Shown: positions 36,145 through 44,136 of the stretch, in pieces
How positions within the stretch are numbered: the stretch's first letter is position 1
How the letters are laid out: every line of letters begins with the position of its first letter
Assembly: GCA_016710435.1 (NCBI GenBank)
Contig: JADJVV010000001.1
Span: forward strand, 3,060,501-3,124,500
Direction: 5' to 3'
DNA from: Hyphomicrobiales bacterium
GTDB taxonomy: Bacteria > Pseudomonadota > Alphaproteobacteria > Rhizobiales > Aestuariivirgaceae
DNA length: 64,000 bases
Program-made: the position numbers and the translations under genes
Notes under the pieces: generated by a model
What the model was told of the DNA's origin: nothing
What the model saw: only the letters and a program-made list of their open reading frames with translations
The model's database searches: none

Positions 36145-36173
36145 TTGACCCCGCTCACGGCCTCCGCCATATC
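36145..36173 (+). promoter_or_regulatory. Probable promoter of tRNA-Ser
   Basis: TTGACC (36145-36150) and CATATC (36168-36173) are separated by 17 bases and end 16 bases before the tRNA. The -10 box sits inside a short inverted repeat (CCTCCGC...GCGGAGG, 36161-36180). The -35 hexamer and spacing match the promoter proposed for tRNA-Lys in this window. Confidence 0.5.
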
Positions 36174-36189
36174 GCGGAGGCATCGGCGC

Positions 36190-36279
36190 GGAGGGGTGGC
36201 AGAGTGGTCGATCGCGGCGGTCTTGAAAACCGTTGGGGGTGAAAGCCTCCCGGGGGTTCGAATCCCTCCCCCTCCGCCA
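36190..36279 (+). tRNA. tRNA-Ser (anticodon UGA)
   Basis: Full class II tRNA with encoded CCA. The acceptor stem GGAGGGG (36190-36196) pairs with CCCCTCC (36269-36275), discriminator G, then CCA at 36277-36279. The anticodon loop CTTGAAA carries TGA; the extra arm is long as in serine tRNAs, and the T-arm GGGGGTTCGAATCCCTC is standard. It reads UCA-type serine codons. No second copy of its 3' end, which would suggest an integrated island, was found nearby. Confidence 0.96.
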
Positions 36280-36429
36280 CGCCGAAACAATACGCCAGTC
36301 ATGGCGCTCTCTTTGCCCTGCTGAGCCCAGGCTGCGTGATCAGCGCCGCCTTCAAAAATCCAGTTTCATTACGGGTTCCAGAAGCGCAAGCTGAAGGAGA
36401 CAGTCCGCGGCACGGGACAGGAGCCGATT

Positions 36430-37263
36430 GTGACAACTGGTTTACGAATCAGGTTTCATCTCCGCGATGTGTCCGCAGTCGCCGTTGTCGGCATTTTCAT
36501 GTTTCCCGTCATCTGGTGGGCATTCACATCCATCCAACCCTATTCCGCAATCTTCAACAAGGACCAGCTGCCGCTCTTCAATTTTTCGCCAAGCCTCGAC
36601 AACTACAAGAGCGCTTACTTTCAGGATGGACCTGAAGCATTCAGTGCGCGCGCAGCCTTCGTCCATTCCATGATCATTGCGCTGGGCTCAACGGCGCTTG
36701 CTGTCAGCCTAGGGCTGCTGGCGGCTTTTGGCCTGACCCGCATCGTCACCGGCCGGAGGCGCAGCTACACAACCGCAGTCCTGCTCCTCCGCTTTCTCCC
36801 GCCCGTCGCCATCATCGTTCCAGCCTCCCTCATATTCCGGGACGTGGGCCTGTTCGACACCCACGCGAGTGTGATCCTCATGCACGCGACGATGAATTTG
36901 CCGCTCGCAATTCTCATGCTCACCTCGTTCCTGGATGATGTGCCGCGGGAGGTTTTCGATGCCGCCAGGATTGACGGAGCGAGCGAATTTCAGGTTCTAA
37001 CGTTGGTTGTCGCACCCGTCATTCGGGGAGGCATGGCAGCTACCGCCGTATTGTGTTTCATCTTCTCCATCATCGAATTCACGATGGCGCTCTTCCTCAC
37101 GGTGTCCTTTCGAACCCTGCCCGTCACGCTGAGTTTCCTGCCATGGGGTGACATGGGAGAGCTCGCGGCTGCATCCATGTCAGCCATCATTCCAGGATTC
37201 ATCTTCATCCTCATCTTCCAGCGTCATCTGGTGCGCGGCCTCACCCTCGGTTCCCAGAAATGA
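36430..37263 (+). CDS. Solitary carbohydrate ABC transporter permease (MalG type)
   Basis: A 277-residue inner-membrane protein with about six helices and the binding-protein-dependent permease EAA loop (VPREVFDAARIDGASEFQVLTLVVAPVIRGG), which contacts the ATPase. The short cytosolic N-terminus and FMFPVIWWAFTSI match MalG/UgpE-like sugar permeases. GTG start at 36430 with AGGAG 6 bases before. Unusually, no partner permease, solute-binding protein or ATPase is in the neighbourhood, and the gene directly follows tRNA-Ser. It may be the remainder of a lost operon or work with subunits encoded elsewhere. The last residues LVRGLTLGSQK are a normal permease end. Confidence 0.85.
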   Translation: MTTGLRIRFHLRDVSAVAVVGIFMFPVIWWAFTSIQPYSAIFNKDQLPLFNFSPSLDNYKSAYFQDGPEAFSARAAFVHSMIIALGSTALAVSLGLLAAFGLTRIVTGRRRSYTTAVLLLRFLPPVAIIVPASLIFRDVGLFDTHASVILMHATMNLPLAILMLTSFLDDVPREVFDAARIDGASEFQVLTLVVAPVIRGGMAATAVLCFIFSIIEFTMALFLTVSFRTLPVTLSFLPWGDMGELAAASMSAIIPGFIFILIFQRHLVRGLTLGSQK

Positions 37264-37645
37264 GTTGCCGCCTGCTTCCAGTATCGTGCCAGTTTCACCC
37301 GGGTTGGCGGGTGAGCGCCTGCAATTGTTCCAAGAAGAGACAAGGTGCCCAGGTCGCTCTCGGTGCGAATCGATCTCCGGGCGATAACAAATCCGTCATG
37401 TCAACAAATTTCTGTTGCTCGTTAACAGAAAAGTAACCATACTCACATGCGTTGCGACAGGCCACGGCATGATGGATTGCTCGCATTATGAAGGGATTAC
37501 GGTTTCGACAGGGGGCGATCCTGCGGCCGTGACTTGAATACCTCCCGCACGCCCACCCGCGCCTCGCCAGAGGCCTCCGGATGGCATGCAGGTTGCTCGC
37601 GATGGTTTGGGGGCACAACCAAACTTGTGAGTATGGAGACACACC
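37264..37645. other. 382-bp stretch without a supported gene
   Basis: Between the ABC permease and a small secreted-protein gene. No coding frame with plausible composition was found on either strand. It holds a perfect inverted repeat TTTCTGTT/AACAGAAA (37409-37416 with 37424-37431) with a 7-base loop but no T-run, and is locally AT-richer (37380-37450) than its surroundings. The segment GGTTTCGACAGG near 37500 resembles the tmRNA 5' end, but no tag sequence or acceptor stem goes with it. Confidence 0.5.
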
Positions 37646-37861
37646 ATGAAGCGCGTCTTGTTCGCCGCCTCGTTTATCGCCCTGTCCTCGTCAGCGTCCT
37701 TCGCCCTGGAGCCCGGCTGCAACCATGCCGTCCAGAACTGGCAGAACGGCTCGCAGGACACCTGCCCCGTCGCCGACGCCGGCAACCAGTTCGACCCGCA
37801 CGTTCCTCAGTACATGGAGCACCGGTGTGACTACGAAAAGTATTCGAGCAAGGACGAGTAG
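37646..37861 (+). CDS. Small secreted protein of unknown function (71 aa)
   Basis: A 71-residue protein not recognised. Residues 1-20 are a signal peptide (MKRVLFAASFIALSSSASFA); the mature part of about 50 residues has three cysteines (CNHAVQNW, DTCPVAD, HRCDYEKY), is hydrophilic and ends in KDE. A GGAG lies 7 bases before the ATG. Codon use and a good ribosome site support it as a real gene. No neighbour explains it. Confidence 0.65.
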   Translation: MKRVLFAASFIALSSSASFALEPGCNHAVQNWQNGSQDTCPVADAGNQFDPHVPQYMEHRCDYEKYSSKDE

Positions 37862-37921
37862 TCGCCACTGAAACCGGCCCTGGCGCCCTTGAGGGTTCCG
37901 GGGCCGTACATCTTCGCGCCG

Positions 37922-38506
37922 TCAAGCTACCGCACGCAGGCGCTCCAGATCATGGCGCAGGCTCTTGAGCAACGGCAGCAGGGGGCTGTTGGCCTCCTCA
38001 TCCGTCATGCTGCGTTCGGCCGCAAACACCTCGGCCGCCGTCAGCTTGCGCAGAAGCCCATCGTAGGACACAGCGAATTCTTCTGGTTCGTAATTCTCGT
38101 GCTCAACTTGACGGTCGGCAAAATCTGCACGGCGGCGAAGTTCATAAAAGCCGGGTAACATCGAAGACGCCTGTCCATTCCCCTCCGGCATGGCCGTTTC
38201 GGCGCTTTCAAAGAGGGCATCCCCTTCTGCCACTCCCACCGACGGGGCCATCCGTTCGGCGCGTGCTTCGGGAGGCACTTCTCCCGCCATGTCCGCTTCA
38301 GCGCAGAGTACGAGGTAGGCATTGCGTGCCTCGTGAATGAATCCTTCAACTGCTGAGACCGCCTGCATGATGAACGGGTCGCTCAGCACGAACTTGCCGC
38401 GGTCGGCATCCTGGCACGCCGTCAGCGCCGCAAGCACACCGGTTGCACGCATCAAGGCCGTCCCGATGAGGTCGATCGGACGATCGTCGCCTGAAGCCTG
38501 TTGCAT
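37922..38506 (-). CDS. Hypothetical cytosolic protein (194 aa)
   Basis: Not recognised. 194 residues from the ATG at 38506, which follows GGGAAGGG. No signal peptide or membrane helix; acidic overall, with helical N-terminal (IDLIGTALMRATGVLAALTA, MQAVSAVEGFIHEARNAYLVLC) and C-terminal parts (YDGLLRKLTAAEVFAAERSM, LLPLLKSLRHDLERLRAVA) joined by a Glu/Ala/Met-rich, low-conservation middle. Such a composition would fit a small helical adaptor. It stands alone, convergent with the 71-residue gene. Confidence 0.65.
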   Translation of the reverse strand: MQQASGDDRPIDLIGTALMRATGVLAALTACQDADRGKFVLSDPFIMQAVSAVEGFIHEARNAYLVLCAEADMAGEVPPEARAERMAPSVGVAEGDALFESAETAMPEGNGQASSMLPGFYELRRRADFADRQVEHENYEPEEFAVSYDGLLRKLTAAEVFAAERSMTDEEANSPLLPLLKSLRHDLERLRAVA

Positions 38507-38702
38507 ATGCCCTTCCCGTCTTGCCCCTCCCGGCCTGCAGCCCCGTCTCCGGGTTGCCCCGCTGCAAAATGCCGGGATCCTGCAACCCAACTAACGCAAG
38601 TCATTGATTCGTGTAACTCCTTCCCTGCACGGACGATCTGCGTCGCTGACCTTGCCCTGCGCCGGATGCTGCTGTTTGATGGTGGCACAGGGAGATTGAG
38701 AC

Positions 38703-39683
38703 ATGCGGATTGCGATCATCGGTGCGGCGGGGATGCTGGGACACAAGCTGGTGCACCGGCTGGCCCGAGACGGAAAAATCGGCGGCAAGGCCATCTCGGC
38801 CATCATGCGCCACGATGTCGTGCTCGCACCGCCGCCACCCGCGGCACCATTCGCCATCGAAACGCATCTCGGCGATCTCTCGGAAGAGGGACAGGCGCAA
38901 ACCCTTGTGGCGTGGAAGCCCGATCTCATCTTTCACCTCGCAGCCATCGTCTCGGGCGAAGCGGAGGCGGATTTCGAGAAAGGCTATCGCGTGAACCTCG
39001 ATGGCACGCGCCATCTGCTGGAAGCAATTCGCCTTGCCGCGCCGGCAACCGTTCCGCGCCTGATTTTCACTTCGTCCATTGCCGTATTCGGATCGCCCTT
39101 CCCCGATGCCATCGGCGATGAATTCCTCACTGCTCCACTCACCTCCTACGGCACGCAGAAGGCCATCTGCGAACTCCTGATCTCGGACTACTCCCGCAAG
39201 GGCTTTGTGGATGGCATGGCGCTGCGCATGCCCACGGTCTGTGTGCGCCCCGGCAGGCCCAACAAGGCGGCGTCGGGTTTCTTCTCAAACATCATCCGCG
39301 AACCACTGAATGGCATCGAGGCCGTGCTGCCGGTGGATGAGAGCGTGCGCCACTGGCATGCAAGCCCGCGCGCCGCCGTGGGTTTCCTGGTTCAGGCCGC
39401 TGAAATGGGAGGCGCCGCCCTGGGCAACCGCCGTGCCCTCACGTTGCCGGGATTGAGTTGCACCGTGGCCGAGCAGATTGCAGCGCTGGAACGCATCGCC
39501 GGACCCAGGGCGACCCGCCTTATCCGCCGCGAACCTGACGAAACCATTCGCCGCATCGTCTCGGGCTGGCCGCAGAACTTCGATGCCGCGCGCGCCCGCA
39601 AGCTCGGGTTTTCAGCCGAGACGTCTTTCGACGAGATCATCCAGGCGCATGTTGACGACGAGTTGGGAGGCAAGGTGCCGTAA
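38703..39683 (+). CDS. denD: NAD-dependent epimerase/dehydratase family protein, D-erythronate dehydrogenase-like
   Basis: An extended short-chain dehydrogenase (326 aa). NAD-binding IIGAAGMLGHKLVHRL; catalytic YxxxK as SYGTQKAICELL; IFTSSIAVFGSP. The segments IFHLAAIVSGEAEADFEKGY and RMPTVCVRPGRPNKAASGFF are those of the DenD (D-erythronate dehydrogenase) branch, which oxidises the C2 hydroxyl in four-carbon acid sugar breakdown. The partner genes of that pathway (denK/otnK kinase, otnC aldolase, otnI isomerase) are not adjacent, although a class II aldolase gene lies 2.6 kb upstream. The specific activity is inferred from memory of the family. Confidence 0.82.
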   Translation: MRIAIIGAAGMLGHKLVHRLARDGKIGGKAISAIMRHDVVLAPPPPAAPFAIETHLGDLSEEGQAQTLVAWKPDLIFHLAAIVSGEAEADFEKGYRVNLDGTRHLLEAIRLAAPATVPRLIFTSSIAVFGSPFPDAIGDEFLTAPLTSYGTQKAICELLISDYSRKGFVDGMALRMPTVCVRPGRPNKAASGFFSNIIREPLNGIEAVLPVDESVRHWHASPRAAVGFLVQAAEMGGAALGNRRALTLPGLSCTVAEQIAALERIAGPRATRLIRREPDETIRRIVSGWPQNFDAARARKLGFSAETSFDEIIQAHVDDELGGKVP

Positions 39684-39697
39684 CGCGCGCAGGTCCC

Positions 39698-40816
39698 TCA
39701 GGGCGCCGCACCACTTACGCTGAAATCGTCAAACCGGCCATACGGCACGCCCAATGCCTCGCCCGTGCGGTAGAACCGCTGAGCCAGGGAATTGCGCGCG
39801 ATCTTGAGGCCGAGCTTGCCCGCGTTGGAAAGGTCCGGCGTGATCTTCTGCGGCACTTCCTTGGCCAGCGCGTCTGCCTCATAGCTCACGTCGGCGCCAT
39901 CCACGCCCTGTTGCCCGAACAGTGGCGACGTCGTTTGTGGCACCGCGACGGCAACCTGGACATCGAGCGGCGACGGTTCATCCTTGGCTGACTGCAATTC
40001 GGGCACCCGTTCGGCCCGGCGCAATGCCCCCATCACAAGCGCCGCAAGATAGTCATTGCCCTGCCGTGAAAACTTGATGCCGTCCTTGGCGCGCAGGCGC
40101 CGCGCCTTGCCGTTGGCATCGAGATCACCGAGCATGAAGGCTCCCTCGGGCGTCACCAGTGCTGGCCGCACGTCGAGCAAGGCATGGCCGCCCGTCACGA
40201 TGCGTTCGCGCTGCAGGCTGGAGACCATCTTCATCTGCGTCTCGAATTCCTCGCTTTGCATGGGCGGCAATGTCACCCAGTACACGCGCGCACCATTCCC
40301 CGTGATACTGGCGAGGATGGCGTCCATGTTGGCCTTGTAGGCGTTGCTCCATTCCGGTGTGCCAGGCTCGAAGCGCAACTCGCCCACCTTGATCGGCCGG
40401 TAGTCATTGATGCCCATCATCACGACAACCGCATCAAACGGACTGGACTTGAGGATTTTCGGAATGGCCGCAGCCCAGTCATAAACCTCGGGCCGCGCCA
40501 CGCCGGAGGCTTCATTGGCACGGTTGACCACTTCGAATCGCGGATCGAGATCGGTGAGGCGTTCAAGCCCCGCTCCGAGGCCCGTCGCGAGGCCATCACC
40601 CACGACGACAAAACGGAACACGCCATCGTCGCCGCCAAATCGCGCATCGGCTGCGGGCGGCGCTGCCGGCGCCACGAGAACTGCTTCAGGCATGGGCGGC
40701 GCCGGCTGTTGTTCCAGCACCTCGTTGGGTTCAGGAATGGCACCCGGCTCCTGCGCCAGGGTGAGACCGGAAAAGCCAGTCAGCAAAAGCACAAGGAGAA
40801 TGACACGGGTGAACAT
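39698..40816 (-). CDS. DUF459-type SGNH-fold exported protein, nucleophile serine absent
   Basis: A 372-residue exported protein. Signal peptide (MFTRVILLVLLLTGFSGLTLAQ), Pro/Glu-rich linker (to about residue 62), then an SGNH-hydrolase fold: block I is FVVVGDGLATGLGAGL, where the expected GDS serine is glycine; block III is MMGINDYRPI (Asn kept); the C-terminal KDGIKFSRQGNDYLA includes the region of block V but with Lys-Phe in place of the Asp-x-x-His. So two catalytic elements look lost, as in other DUF459 proteins next to lytic transglycosylases in Hyphomicrobiales. It may bind rather than cleave cell-wall sugars. It follows the transglycosylase by 9 bases. Confidence 0.86.
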   Translation of the reverse strand: MFTRVILLVLLLTGFSGLTLAQEPGAIPEPNEVLEQQPAPPMPEAVLVAPAAPPAADARFGGDDGVFRFVVVGDGLATGLGAGLERLTDLDPRFEVVNRANEASGVARPEVYDWAAAIPKILKSSPFDAVVVMMGINDYRPIKVGELRFEPGTPEWSNAYKANMDAILASITGNGARVYWVTLPPMQSEEFETQMKMVSSLQRERIVTGGHALLDVRPALVTPEGAFMLGDLDANGKARRLRAKDGIKFSRQGNDYLAALVMGALRRAERVPELQSAKDEPSPLDVQVAVAVPQTTSPLFGQQGVDGADVSYEADALAKEVPQKITPDLSNAGKLGLKIARNSLAQRFYRTGEALGVPYGRFDDFSVSGAAP

Positions 40817-40825
40817 CGCGCCAGC

Positions 40826-42019
40826 CTAGAGCCCTTGGCGCAGGCGCTCAAGCACCTTGCGGCTCGGTCGCCCGTCCAGCGGCAGGCCCACCCGCTTCTG
40901 GAAGGCAATCACGGCTTCATAGGTCCGCGCCCCGAAGCGCCCGTCGTCGCCCCCCGTTTCGAAGCCGAGTTGCGTCAAACGCCGCTGCATCTCCACCCGC
41001 TCCTTGAAGTTGAGGTCCACGTTGACAGCGGGCCAGGTTCCAAGAAACGGCCCCTGCCCGCGGATACGGTCGCCCAGATGGCCAACCGCAAGCGCGTAGG
41101 AATGGGAGAGGTTGTAGTTCATGATGGCGAGGAAATTCTGCGTGACCAGGAAAGCCGGGCCGTCGATCCCCTGCGGGATCATCACGAAGGCCTTCGCGTC
41201 AGCCACGCCAAAGCGCTGGCCATCCGCCCGCTTGATGCCCATCTTCGACCAATCCGCCACCGTCTTCCAATGGGTACGGCCGATGTTCACGCGGTTGAAG
41301 CCATCGGGCAGCGACACCTCCCAGCCCCACGGCCGGTCATTCTTCCAGCCGGACTTGGCCAGATAGTTGGCCGTGGACGCCAGCGCGTCCTCCTTCGATC
41401 CCCAGATGTCCCTCTTGCCGTCGCCCGTCCAATCCACCGCATAGGAGATGTAGGACGTGGGGATGAACTGCGTGTGCCCCATCGCCGCCGCCCAGGAGCC
41501 GGTAAAATCATCTGGTGTGCGGATGCCCGACTTGAGGATGCGGAAGGCGGCGATCAACTGCTCCTGCGCGTATTGCTTCTTTCGCCCTGCATACATGAGC
41601 GTTGCGAGGGAGCGCATCACGCCCATGGAGCCCTTGTCCCGGCCGAAGTTGGATTCCATCCCCCAGATGCCGAGCAGGATGTGGCGGTCGACGCCGTACT
41701 TCTTCTCGATGGCCGAAAGCAGCTTGCCATCCTGCACCTTCGCCGTCTGACCTGACTCGATGCGGATTGGCGTCACCGCCTTCGCCAGGTATTCTGATGT
41801 GGTGGAGGTGAATTCAGGCTGCGTCTGCGCCAGCTTCAATACCGCTGCGTCCGGTTCCGTCACACCATCAAAGGCGCGGTTGAACAGGTCACGCGAAAAC
41901 CCGGCGGCCTTCACGCGCGGCCACAGCGATTGCACGAAGGCCTCGAACTTTGCATCTGCGAGGGCTGGCGTACCCGCCAGGAGAAAAACCGTCACTGCCG
42001 TCGCTAGCACTTTGCGCAT
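40826..42019 (-). CDS. Lytic murein transglycosylase (MltB family)
   Basis: Periplasmic peptidoglycan lytic transglycosylase, 397 aa. Signal peptide (to ALADA), SLT-3/MltB-type domain with catalytic glutamate in LLGIWGMESNFGRDKG, AAMGHTQFIPTSYISYAVD, and a C-terminal peptidoglycan-binding domain (MQRRLTQLGFETGGDDGRFG). The combination is the usual 'lytic murein transglycosylase' of Hyphomicrobiales. It is followed 9 bases later by the DUF459 protein, an arrangement seen in related genomes. Confidence 0.94.
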   Translation of the reverse strand: MRKVLATAVTVFLLAGTPALADAKFEAFVQSLWPRVKAAGFSRDLFNRAFDGVTEPDAAVLKLAQTQPEFTSTTSEYLAKAVTPIRIESGQTAKVQDGKLLSAIEKKYGVDRHILLGIWGMESNFGRDKGSMGVMRSLATLMYAGRKKQYAQEQLIAAFRILKSGIRTPDDFTGSWAAAMGHTQFIPTSYISYAVDWTGDGKRDIWGSKEDALASTANYLAKSGWKNDRPWGWEVSLPDGFNRVNIGRTHWKTVADWSKMGIKRADGQRFGVADAKAFVMIPQGIDGPAFLVTQNFLAIMNYNLSHSYALAVGHLGDRIRGQGPFLGTWPAVNVDLNFKERVEMQRRLTQLGFETGGDDGRFGARTYEAVIAFQKRVGLPLDGRPSRKVLERLRQGL

Positions 42020-42118
42020 GTCGCTGATCCATCCCGTGGGCGCGATTCGCCCGCCTGAAAAACCTACAGGAGGAAAGCTCAGTCACAAAATGCGGCAGAA
42101 CAAGGATTTAGGCGAAGG

Positions 42119-43108
42119 TCAGTTGGCGTTTCGCCGTTCCAGGTGGCGCTCCCAGGAGAGCGCCGATTTCACGATCACATCAAGATCGTTGTACTGCGGT
42201 TGCCAGCCGAGAATCTTCCGCACCTTTTCGGCCCCGGCCACAATCCCCGCAGGATCGCCCGCGCGCCGTGGTCCAAGCGTATGCTTCACCGGCGCGCCAT
42301 TGGCCCGTTCAACCGCACCGATCACATCCAGCACGGAATAACCCTTGCCGTAGCCGCAGTTGAAGATGCCGGAGTCGCCGCCCCGGCGGAGATGCGAGAG
42401 CGCATCCATGTGCGCCGCGATCAGGTCGCTCACGTGAATGTAGTCGCGGATGCAGGTTCCATCCGGGGTATCATAATCCGTGCCGAAGACGTCCATGCCC
42501 GCACGCTGGCCCAGCGCCGTCTGGCAGGCCACCTTGATGAGATGCGTGGCGCGCGGCGTTGATTGCCCCGTGCGGCCCTTGGGATCCGCCCCCGCCACGT
42601 TGAAGTAGCGCAGCGCTATATAGTTCAGCCCATAGGCGATGTGACTGTCGCGCAGCATCATCTCCGTCATGAGCTTGGAAGTTCCGTAGGGCGAGATGGG
42701 CGCGGGCTCATCGGTTTCGAACACGGGGAGGCTCTTCGGGTTGCCGTACACCGCCGCAGTCGACGAGAAGATGAAATTCTTGACGTGCGACTTCACCGCA
42801 GCATGCATGAGCGCGCGCGATTTCACCGTGTTGTTGAGATAGTAGCCGAGCGGATCGCTGACCGACTCCGGAACCACGATGGAACCGGCAAAGTGAACGA
42901 TGGAATCGATCTTGTGCGTCTTCACCAGCGTCATCACCAGCTCTTCATCGCCGATGTCGCCGCGCACCAGCTTCGCCTGCGGCGAGACTGCCCAGGCAAA
43001 ACCCGTCGAGAGGTTGTCCAGCACCACGGTTTCTTCACCGGCATCGGTGAGTGCCAGCACCATGTGGCTCCCGATGTAACCTGCTCCGCCTGTGACGAGT
43101 ACTGCCAT
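42119..43108 (-). CDS. galE: UDP-glucose 4-epimerase
   Basis: Interconverts UDP-glucose and UDP-galactose for envelope polysaccharides; 329 aa. Extended SDR: NAD motif VTGGAGYIGSHMVLAL, FAGSIVVPESVSDPLGYYLN, catalytic YxxxK in SPYGTSKLMTE and C-terminal GWQPQYNDLDVIV. The ATG at 43108 has GGGGA 6 bases upstream, preferred over the ATG at 43120. Divergent from galU, which makes its substrate; the two share a 103-bp control region. Confidence 0.95.
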   Translation of the reverse strand: MAVLVTGGAGYIGSHMVLALTDAGEETVVLDNLSTGFAWAVSPQAKLVRGDIGDEELVMTLVKTHKIDSIVHFAGSIVVPESVSDPLGYYLNNTVKSRALMHAAVKSHVKNFIFSSTAAVYGNPKSLPVFETDEPAPISPYGTSKLMTEMMLRDSHIAYGLNYIALRYFNVAGADPKGRTGQSTPRATHLIKVACQTALGQRAGMDVFGTDYDTPDGTCIRDYIHVSDLIAAHMDALSHLRRGGDSGIFNCGYGKGYSVLDVIGAVERANGAPVKHTLGPRRAGDPAGIVAGAEKVRKILGWQPQYNDLDVIVKSALSWERHLERRNAN

Positions 43109-43211
43109 GATGATCCCCATTGCTTCGATGTGGCGTCGAATTTAAGCCAATCTTCAACGCCAGAAGTTAAGAAGCGTTGCGTCAGCCCGATTCACAGTTA
43201 AGAGTATCTGA

Positions 43212-44114
43212 ATGCCAAAGCCCATCCGCAAAGCCGTGTTCCCCGTCGCCGGTCTCGGAACGCGCTTCCTTCCCGCCACGAAGGCCATGCCCAAGGAGAT
43301 GTTGACAGTTGTGGACCGCCCGTTGATCCAGGTTGTGGTCGATGAGGCGCGCGAAGCGGGCATCGAGCACTTCATCTTCGTCACCGGCCGCAACAAGGCC
43401 GTGATCGAGGACCACTTCGACAAGCAGTACGAACTGGAGTCGACGCTTCGCAAGCGCGGCAAGTCGGCGGAACTCGATCTGCTGGAACTTGACCTTCCGG
43501 GTGCTGGCGAGACAAGTTTCACCCGGCAGCAGGAACCGCTGGGACTTGGCCATGCCGTCTGGTGCGCGCGCCAACTCGTCGGCAACGAACCCTTCGCCGT
43601 GGTGCTACCCGACATGGTCATGAAGGCCAGCCCCGGCTGCCTTGCCCAGATGGTGCAGGTCTACGAGGCCCGGAACGGCGGCAACATCATCGCCGTCGAG
43701 GAAACCCGATGGGAACATGTGCACCGCTACGGCGTCGTCGGCGCGAAGGACTGGCAGGACAACCATTTCACCATCAACCAGATGGTCGAAAAGCCGAAAC
43801 GCGAGGACGCACCCTCCAACCTCATCATTTCCGGACGCTACATCCTCCAGCCCGAGATCTTCGAAATCCTTGACCGCAAGGAGGCGGGTGCGGGCGGTGA
43901 AATCCAGATCACCGACGCCATGAAGCGCCTGATGGACGTCCAGCCCTTTCACGGCCTCAAATATGAAGGCACCACCTACGACTGCGGCGACAAGGTGGGC
44001 TTCCTCGCGGCCAACGTGGCCCACGCCCTCGAGCGTGAAGACATCGCCCCCGCCTTCCGCGACGAATTGGACAAGATCCTGCAAGCCCACGGCGGCAAGA
44101 TTTCGTGGACGTGA
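43212..44114 (+). CDS. galU: UTP-glucose-1-phosphate uridylyltransferase
   Basis: Makes UDP-glucose from UTP and glucose-1-phosphate; 300 aa. Nucleotidyltransferase signature KAVFPVAGLGTRFLPATKAMPKEMLTVVDRP, then QQEPLGLGHAVWCAR, VVLPDMV and EKPKREDAPSNL, GEIQITDAM, all typical of GalU. Length normal. It diverges from galE and converges on an outer-membrane barrel gene, 22 bases between stops. Confidence 0.97.
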   Translation: MPKPIRKAVFPVAGLGTRFLPATKAMPKEMLTVVDRPLIQVVVDEAREAGIEHFIFVTGRNKAVIEDHFDKQYELESTLRKRGKSAELDLLELDLPGAGETSFTRQQEPLGLGHAVWCARQLVGNEPFAVVLPDMVMKASPGCLAQMVQVYEARNGGNIIAVEETRWEHVHRYGVVGAKDWQDNHFTINQMVEKPKREDAPSNLIISGRYILQPEIFEILDRKEAGAGGEIQITDAMKRLMDVQPFHGLKYEGTTYDCGDKVGFLAANVAHALEREDIAPAFRDELDKILQAHGGKISWT

Positions 44115-44136
44115 AACCGGGCGCCTGGCGTTTCAG

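Noticed and set aside
37486..37530. Sequence resembling the 5' end of tmRNA (GGTTTCGACAGG)
   Set aside because: No tag-peptide coding sequence, no pairing acceptor strand or CCA end on either side; alphaproteobacterial tmRNA is permuted and would need both pieces.
36276..37645. att-site repeat of the tRNA-Ser 3' end
   Set aside because: No second copy of the tRNA 3' sequence and no integrase gene in the window.
38660..38702. Sigma-54-like promoter (TGGCAC) before the DenD-like gene
   Set aside because: The -12 TTGC element at the proper spacing is absent (TTGA at the wrong distance).
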